This document shows positions 59,301 to 64,000 of a DNA stretch of 64,000 nt, in pieces. Within the stretch, counting starts at the first letter, position 1; every line of letters starts with the position of its first letter. Location: NCBI RefSeq assembly GCF_003820355.1, contig NZ_RPOK01000004.1:1-64000 (forward strand), read 5' to 3'. The notes beneath the pieces are model-generated. The model was given only the letters and a program-made list of their open reading frames with translations. It did not search any database and had not been told where the DNA came from. Position numbers and translations under genes: made by a program. This stretch comes from Paralteromonas sediminis (GTDB lineage: Bacteria; Pseudomonadota; Gammaproteobacteria; Enterobacterales; Alteromonadaceae).

Positions 59301-60417
59301 TAATCGCGCTTATATTCATTGATGCCGTTTCGTTACCACTACTTCTATAAGGCGTAAATACTAACTTCGCTGTTGATACCTCAGCGCTGTTTGGAATTAG
59401 CACGCTATCAAAGCGAATAGCAACATAATCGTTACTGTCATCGTGGAATGTTAACTCACTGCCGGTCGCATCTTTGCCGTTGCTTCTTTCTTCAACATTG
59501 TTGTTGTTGGAATTTATTTGATAAACCTCTTTGCGCTTAATACATCCCGTTGCGGTGGTATCGTCATAGCTTACGATAAGTTGTGGAAAGCCCCCTGTTC
59601 CTTCATCGGCACTATTGACTCTTTTACTACTCGCTGCAGACGCACCTACACCTTTTAGGATCACATTCAGTGCATTACCACCGCACCAGTCTTCTTGGTC
59701 GATGATCTCTTGTATGATAGGAGTTATATCAGGCGTTTTTAACTGCTCACCGCTAATTGGGAAGTCATATTCTGATGTCCATGATACGGATGCAGCGGTT
59801 TTAGTGCGTGAAGAAATATCAGAAGCTGAGGTAGTAAAGGCGGTACTATCAGGTTCGAGTTCTCCATAAAAGTCTAAATCTGCATTGGAGATATCTAATT
59901 GTGCTGAAGTGAATCGCAAATAAGCACTTTTAACCACTGCACCTTGAGGAATATCGATATCTTCAAATCGATATCCGCTATGCACTGCACTTGTACCTTT
60001 TGTCAGCACCACTTCCGTATCAGTGATATTGACCGAGCCATTAATTTCATGGGCATCATTAGCACTCTCTGACGTGGTGTATATCAGCTCTGAATTGTAG
60101 GCAATATCAATATTTGCAACCGGGTACAGTATTGGCCCACCGTAGTCCGAAAAACGCATTAGTCCTGCATTGATATTGGTAGTGGTTGACAGTACTTCCG
60201 TCAGTGCATTCTGAACCCTCAACATCCTTGATTCAGTGCCACCGTCCTTATTTGTCATACTGCCAGATGTATCCATAATAAAGAGTACATTTGGCGGAAA
60301 AATCTTAGCCTCATCATAATTGCCAAGATAGATTTCTAAATCATCACCCCATGCGGTCATAGTGACACAAGAGCTGAGGATTAAGGCGGTAACAAAGCTT
60401 AACCGAGAAGATTTCAT
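56353..60417 (-). CDS. pilY1: Type IV pilus tip adhesin / anti-retraction protein PilY1
   Basis: A secreted protein of 1354 residues. A signal peptide (about 1-24) is followed by a von Willebrand A-like region opening FIMDTSGSM with the MIDAS D49-x-S51-x-S53. The C-terminal beta-propeller (about 740-1250) contains the PilY1-type calcium loop DRDADGLID near residues 1059-1067, and a further acidic DEDGDSDYTD run near 840. PilY1 caps the pilus with the minor pilins and can act as a surface sensor. It abuts pilE downstream and lies 17 bases after pilX. Confidence 0.9.
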   Translation of the reverse strand: MKSSRLSFVTALILSSCVTMTAWGDDLEIYLGNYDEAKIFPPNVLFIMDTSGSMTNKDGGTESRMLRVQNALTEVLSTTTNINAGLMRFSDYGGPILYPVANIDIAYNSELIYTTSESANDAHEINGSVNITDTEVVLTKGTSAVHSGYRFEDIDIPQGAVVKSAYLRFTSAQLDISNADLDFYGELEPDSTAFTTSASDISSRTKTAASVSWTSEYDFPISGEQLKTPDITPIIQEIIDQEDWCGGNALNVILKGVGASAASSKRVNSADEGTGGFPQLIVSYDDTTATGCIKRKEVYQINSNNNNVEERSNGKDATGSELTFHDDSNDYVAIRFDSVLIPNSAEVSTAKLVFTPYRSSGNETASMNISAINLDDFDDFKPHKNFMIRNIAKTASINMSMPQQSKNVEYTSPELKTLVQSVVNRSGWTPGNAMGFVMSDFVGFRGAYSYKGKPSGSVRLVVEYTGNAVPNSSLTVRDYLIGQVDQLTANGYTPIVDTLYEAANYYAGNDVLYGLERGPSNVPSSVRRSTRVSHPASYIGSPSVRPTGCDEANLSASDCVNEYIPDGATYISPISDFQCQTNNHIVLLSDGAANNNHSAGLVRDLLGIDSCEDSGGDACGVELVRNLANNEESVVGTKVYTHTIGFAANAEVNNFLNKLAVQGDGGFYTADNSENLVEAFNSILKTVKDVNTTFVSPGVAVNQLNRLTHRDDLYFALFKPAEGTVWPGNLKKFKLGGSQIKDKNGQPAVDSASGFFKDTAHSYWSVLQDGSNVEEGGAASRLTTSRNVYVFDSPGTITTSSNKLHEDNSNITAAMLSLQDAGSPEEMRELVLKWARGIDVRDEDGDSDYTDARQAMGDPIHAQPAVVDYSLTDSAIFVATNQGFLHSIDAETGSENFAIIPQDLLPNLSSFYEDSSTFSHVYGLDGDLVLRTVGNKTYLYVGMRRGGRNYYVFDVSNKTAPSLLYSIKGGTEGLERLGQTWSKPTITKVKMGGSVKNVMIVGGGYDDAQDDKSVRSPDAFGNAVYMFDADSGDLLWTASSDGADVNIADMQYGIPGRVSAIDRDADGLIDHMYVGDMGGQLFRFDIYNGESGDDFIKGAKIADFGGDNEEDNRRFYYGPDVSEVALGSDLYYAVAIGSGKRASPLDTVINDRFYMYRDASVFSLESDGTYSFPSVATEDDLYDATAHLLTSSDETEKGVENSAFATKSGWKIHLTTSGEKVLSSPLIIDYKIFFTTYVPAASSDGSCAPPSGTSRAYLVNLLDGNAVDDLNNDDTLAANDRVVELKLPGIPPDPRVFITDPTNPVVCLGTECAATTINVAEPCTSAFECLAENIYGEFERVKRSSWRTESEGDD

Positions 60418-60434
60418 TGTATATCCTCCGTGTA

Positions 60435-60998
60435 TTACTGACTGGCAGGGGCAAACACCGATGCCGTCATCGTATTAGCTGTAATAGACGATCGTCCGGA
60501 TACACGCCCGCACCCTCTGATCACAAAAACGTGGCAGTTAATGGAATTACCACCCACTACATTACTCGACCCTCGGCACGCCTGCTCTCTTACAAAAGCA
60601 GTGCGAGACCAGCTCTCTGTTGCAGGAATGGTATGATATTTCCCCGCAGCTAAGTGCTGAGTATTTTTATCCAACCCATTTGAGGTCAGGTGACGCGTCG
60701 TCCACGCCTCATCATCATGGCATGACATATCTTGAATGGTTGGGTCATATTCATTCCCTTGTCTGGCTTCGGTTAGTGGATCTAAATTGTTTGAAGCAAG
60801 TAATAACTCATCCTCTGCTTCGAACATAACACCGGATAAAGCCGCTTCAGCAGCATCAAAAGCCAAACCATTCTGCTGCATTGACACTGCCATCTTTGAC
60901 TGTAATAAGCTGCTTGATACTGCACTCACACCCAATATCGTCACGGATATCAGTACCAAAAGCGCGAGGACTAAAACTAAACCTTTCTGACGTCTCAT
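60435..60998 (-). CDS. pilX: Minor pilin PilX
   Basis: A tip minor pilin with leader MRRQKG and mature start LVLVLALLVLISV, without Glu5, as usual for PilX/GspK. The 187-residue protein has the PilX N-terminal segment AAEAALSGVMFEAE. Two cysteine-containing stretches follow (EQACRG, INCHVF, RGCGR). Its start overlaps the pilW stop by 4 bases. Confidence 0.85.
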   Translation of the reverse strand: MRRQKGLVLVLALLVLISVTILGVSAVSSSLLQSKMAVSMQQNGLAFDAAEAALSGVMFEAEDELLLASNNLDPLTEARQGNEYDPTIQDMSCHDDEAWTTRHLTSNGLDKNTQHLAAGKYHTIPATESWSRTAFVREQACRGSSNVVGGNSINCHVFVIRGCGRVSGRSSITANTMTASVFAPASQ

Positions 60999-61843
60999 GT
61001 TGTACTCCGCACAAAATTCTTAACATTACGCAATGTAATGGTTTGTACAAAAACCTGCCCATAGTGCTTTTCGTCAGTTTCTACGTCTTGCTCGTCTAAT
61101 ACCGTATGGGTTTTATCTTCTAATGTTGAAAGCGACCTCGAACTTTGCACTAATACTGCAATGCGCAAGGACACCACATGTTGATCGTTATCGGTAGCTG
61201 CAGCTAGCTGATCAGCTGTTATATACTGAACGGCAGAGCCATCACTCAGCGATCGTTGAGTTGTAACACCGTACTGCATCTGAAAACTCACTACGCCGTC
61301 CATGAGCGTCACTGCGCCACTGCTTGCGGTGCCGTTGGCGACTCCCCTTAAAACTCTGCCGTTGTATCCTTGGCATTTCAGTTCATCGCCACTGACAAAA
61401 TAACGATTGACCACATGGAATGAACGACCGGCAGCGACGCCATAGTTACTACCTGTACAATCTTGCTCAGCAAGCAAATTGACGACTATGGAATCACTCG
61501 CACCCGCTGCGCCATCTGTAGTAGTAAGCCCTGGCACAGCCACAAACTGATTAAGTAGGGTGACAGGGTGATTCTGAACAAAAGCAGCTTCAGTTACCAA
61601 ATCAACGCTGGTATCGATATTTCCTGCTAACACGTCATAGTGCCCTGCTTCCAAAAACTCATTGCGCAGTCTATTTAGGATAAACCGTCCACTCTCTTGG
61701 ACTTCAGCAACGGTCTGATTAAATTCATTGGTAACGCGATTACTGACCATTACTTGAATCACCGCCAAACTCAACACCAATCCCAATGCCAGACTGATCA
61801 TCAACTCTACGAGTGTGAACCCGTTCAAGAACTTCCTGCTCAT
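60995..61843 (-). CDS. pilW: Minor pilin PilW
   Basis: Minor pilin of 282 residues from ATG 61843, with leader MSRKFLNG and mature start FTLVELMISLALGLVLSLAVIQV (Glu5 kept). The PilW-type NEFNQTVAEVQESGRFILNRL follows. The frame extends to 61945 but the ribosome site AAAGGTGG before 61843 and the leader length fix the start. It overlaps pilV by an ATGA junction. Confidence 0.87.
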   Translation of the reverse strand: MSRKFLNGFTLVELMISLALGLVLSLAVIQVMVSNRVTNEFNQTVAEVQESGRFILNRLRNEFLEAGHYDVLAGNIDTSVDLVTEAAFVQNHPVTLLNQFVAVPGLTTTDGAAGASDSIVVNLLAEQDCTGSNYGVAAGRSFHVVNRYFVSGDELKCQGYNGRVLRGVANGTASSGAVTLMDGVVSFQMQYGVTTQRSLSDGSAVQYITADQLAAATDNDQHVVSLRIAVLVQSSRSLSTLEDKTHTVLDEQDVETDEKHYGQVFVQTITLRNVKNFVRSTT

Positions 61844-62463
61844 AAGGTTACCACCTTTGTAACACAACCAAATGCTTGGTCTGTCTCCTGAACACACCTG
61901 TCGTCCGTTACAGCTTCGGCATTTTGTTGAGTGCGAACCGGCCATCGCAATTGTATTTGTATGAAAGAACCAGCCGAACAGGCTATTGCATCGACGGCAT
62001 CATTGTCCGTGCATGAAAGTGATAATGTAGTTTGTGGATTAGCCTGAACAGCGGCACATGATAACACCCAAGCATCGAATACGGCCATTTCAGCCTGAGA
62101 GCATAAGCCACCTTCACAGTCAGGTATTTCGCCAGGAAGTGCCGTGCAGTGACATGCGAACGGGTCATCTCCTACACACCCGCTCAAGTTGTCAAAATTG
62201 TAGTTATTGGCGGCGAAATACAGGTCATCAACCACCATACCGTCGCCAACCGTATCCATAAATGCCGCTACGCGGAGCCTTTCGGCAGCTTGTTGAGCGA
62301 CCATTTCACCTTGGGTTCGGCTTAATGCTTCAGCATTAGTGAAGGAACCCACAAATTGGAGAGAAGCAACACCCAACAAGCCAATCGCCAGCACAAACAT
62401 GGTAATCAATATTTCTACCATGCCTATACCATTCTTGTTTTTTATACTCGTGTTGTTTATCAC
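61840..62463 (-). CDS. pilV: Minor pilin PilV
   Basis: Minor pilin with mature start IGMVEILITMFVLAIGLLGVASLQ (Glu5 kept), a close match to PilV. GTG 62463 gives a 12-residue leader (MINNTSIKNKNG) and about 207 residues. GTG 62502 would add 13 residues and has a weaker ribosome site. There is no FimT/FimU gene between it and ispH. The first gene of the minus-strand pilus operon. Confidence 0.84.
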   Translation of the reverse strand: MINNTSIKNKNGIGMVEILITMFVLAIGLLGVASLQFVGSFTNAEALSRTQGEMVAQQAAERLRVAAFMDTVGDGMVVDDLYFAANNYNFDNLSGCVGDDPFACHCTALPGEIPDCEGGLCSQAEMAVFDAWVLSCAAVQANPQTTLSLSCTDNDAVDAIACSAGSFIQIQLRWPVRTQQNAEAVTDDRCVQETDQAFGCVTKVVTL

Positions 62464-62581
62464 TTTTCTACCCAACAATACCCAATCATTACGAAAAAAC
62501 ACTTCGCATAACTAATATACATTAGTACATCTAGGCAGAAAGTATACAATCTTATTGCTGGTTATAAATTGTTATCCGAAT

Positions 62582-63526
62582 CTAGCTTACCAGCTTCACC
62601 CTTAACTCTTTAGGAACAGCAAATTCGATACTTTCTTCCCTGCCAGTACGTTCATTAACAGTTAATGCGCCCCACTCTTTCAATCGTTCAACCACACCCT
62701 GCACAAGCACTTCCGGCGCAGATGCTCCAGCCGTTACGCCAACGTTTCTAGCATTATCAAACCATTGCTTTTGAAGACAATTCGCGTCAGCAATTAAATA
62801 AGCTGTAGCGCCTATTTTGTCAGCCAACTCTCTGAGTCTATTAGAATTAGAGCTATTCTGCGCACCCACCACCAATACTACATCACACTCTTGCGCCAGT
62901 TCCCTGACAGAGTCTTGCCTATTTTGAGTAGCATAACAAATATCGTCCTTACGCGGCCCCTCTATCGCGGGAAAACGCTGCCTTAAGGCATCGATAACTT
63001 CAGCCGTATCATCAACAGACAAGGTGGTTTGACTGCAGTAATACAGCTTCTCCGGATTAATAACCTGCAAACGCTCTACGTCTTCTATCGATTCAACCAG
63101 GTATATTCCGCCATTGGGGTTGTCATATTGTCCCATGGTACCCTCGACTTCAGGGTGTCCATGATGCCCAATAAGAACGCATTCAATTCCTTTCTTGCTT
63201 GCCCGGGTCACTTCCATATGGACTTTTGTGACCAAAGGGCAAGTGGCATCAAACACCTTAAGCCCCCGGCCTTCTGCTTCTTTTCGCACCGCCTGCGAGA
63301 CACCATGTGCGGAAAAAATCACCAAGCTATCATTGGGCACTTCGCTCAATTCATCAACAAATTTCGCACCGCGCTGTTTTAATCCATCGACAACGAAGCG
63401 ATTGTGCACCACCTCATGACGAACATAAATCGGCGGGGGGAACATCTCTAATGCTCTTTCCACAATAGTGATGGCGCGGTCGACGCCAGCACAAAACCCT
63501 CTGGGATTGGCTAAGTGAACCTGCAT
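62582..63526 (-). CDS. ispH: 4-hydroxy-3-methylbut-2-enyl diphosphate reductase
   Basis: IspH makes IPP and DMAPP in the last step of the MEP pathway. The three iron-sulfur ligands are in place: C12 (RGFCAGV), C96 (DATCPLV), and C197 (DDICYAT). [10 protein letters not shown]-type residues line the site. At 314 residues it is standard. dxs and ispA of the same pathway lie 45 kb away in this window. The stop lies 118 bases before pilV. Confidence 0.96.
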   Translation of the reverse strand: MQVHLANPRGFCAGVDRAITIVERALEMFPPPIYVRHEVVHNRFVVDGLKQRGAKFVDELSEVPNDSLVIFSAHGVSQAVRKEAEGRGLKVFDATCPLVTKVHMEVTRASKKGIECVLIGHHGHPEVEGTMGQYDNPNGGIYLVESIEDVERLQVINPEKLYYCSQTTLSVDDTAEVIDALRQRFPAIEGPRKDDICYATQNRQDSVRELAQECDVVLVVGAQNSSNSNRLRELADKIGATAYLIADANCLQKQWFDNARNVGVTAGASAPEVLVQGVVERLKEWGALTVNERTGREESIEFAVPKELRVKLVS

Positions 63527-63545
63527 ACTTATCTCATCAATTCCT

Positions 63546-63983
63546 TTATTGGTTTATAACATCGATGACTTCCACATCGAATATCACCGTCTGACCTGCC
63601 AATGGATGATTAAAGTCGACAGTGACAGAGTCACCAGCCGCGCTTCTAATGATGCCAGGTAACTCTGTTCCGTCAGGCTGCGAAAATGCAATTATCGCTC
63701 CATCCTCTACAGGCGTGTCCGCACCAAACTTACTTCTGTCCATATAATATACATTATCTGGATTGGGAAAACCAAATGCATCCTGAGGCGCTAGGGTAAA
63801 TGCTTTTTTGTCGCCCACCTTTAAGCCCAAAAGGCAACGCTCAAAATTGGGTGTCAGGCTACCGTCTCCCATTATTAGTTTGGCCGGTTTATCATTCATG
63901 CGGGTACTATCGGCGGCAGAACCATCTTCGAGCTTAAGATCAAAATGTAAAATCACCTGGCTGTCGTTTGTGATCTCACTCAT
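63546..63983 (-). CDS. fkpB: FKBP-type peptidyl-prolyl isomerase FkpB (SlpA)
   Basis: A cytoplasmic FKBP isomerase of 145 residues. It has [34 protein letters not shown] and [19 protein letters not shown], the last being characteristic of the SlyD/FkpB group. It lacks a His-rich tail. It is 19 bases upstream of ispH, matching the common lspA-fkpB-ispH order. lspA would lie beyond the right edge. Confidence 0.93.
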   Translation of the reverse strand: MSEITNDSQVILHFDLKLEDGSAADSTRMNDKPAKLIMGDGSLTPNFERCLLGLKVGDKKAFTLAPQDAFGFPNPDNVYYMDRSKFGADTPVEDGAIIAFSQPDGTELPGIIRSAAGDSVTVDFNHPLAGQTVIFDVEVIDVINQ

Positions 63984-64000
63984 TTTTCACTACCCTCTCC

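Overview
The window is a chromosomal segment of a marine gammaproteobacterium. It is most likely from the order Alteromonadales (Alteromonas, Glaciecola or Aestuariibacter type). The evidence is protein similarity to E. coli, Shewanella and Vibrio families, conserved blocks such as rpoE-rseABC-lepA-lepB-rnc-era and nrdR-ribDE-ribBX-ribH-nusB-thiL-pgpA, Na+-type flagellar stator genes (pomAB) beside xseB-ispA-dxs, and a moderate GC content. No prophage, insertion sequence, CRISPR array or tRNA was seen. It reads as core genome with a few accessory modules.

Layout. Positions 1-249 hold the promoter and leader of an rRNA operon that runs leftward out of the window. Then come pssA, clpB, pgeF and rluD (minus strand) and bamD (plus strand). 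Positions 6546-13081 form a self-contained ECF sigma/ChrR stress module: sigma factor, zinc/cupin anti-sigma, a LON-domain protein, and a plus-strand operon of SnoaL-like protein, short-chain dehydrogenase, FAD oxidoreductase, DUF1365 protein and a cyclopropane-synthase-like methyltransferase. Two strong and one weaker matches to the TGATCC-N18-TAA type promoter sit in front of its three transcription units. pomAB follows on the minus strand and xseB-ispA-dxs on the plus strand. A nine-gene minus-strand operon runs from glyA through riboflavin genes to pgpA. Next are lpxD and ettA, then an envelope module of MipA/OmpV protein, DUF3019 protein, response regulator and histidine kinase.

From 31465 the window holds radA, a large two-PilZ-domain (c-di-GMP) protein with a small membrane protein, serB, smp, a TatD nuclease and pdxH. 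After these come era-rnc-lepB-lepA and the envelope-stress operon rpoE-rseA-rseB-rseC, with nadB divergent. A MaoC-type hydratase, a YgfX-like protein, sdhE, ygfZ, an SlyD-like isomerase, and the overlapping pair nadE-glnB follow.

Positions 52365-62502 are a type IV pilus minor-pilin locus with ten prepilin-like genes and pilY1. The minus-strand operon pilV-pilW-pilX-pilY1-pilE is the familiar set next to ispH-fkpB. Facing it is a second plus-strand operon of four prepilins, including one with a beta-helix-like C-terminus and no Glu5, plus two single pilin genes. Calcium-loop signatures recur in several of these proteins.

The most interesting material is the sigma/ChrR module, whose methyltransferase has lost residues typical of cyclopropane synthase, and the second minor-pilin operon.
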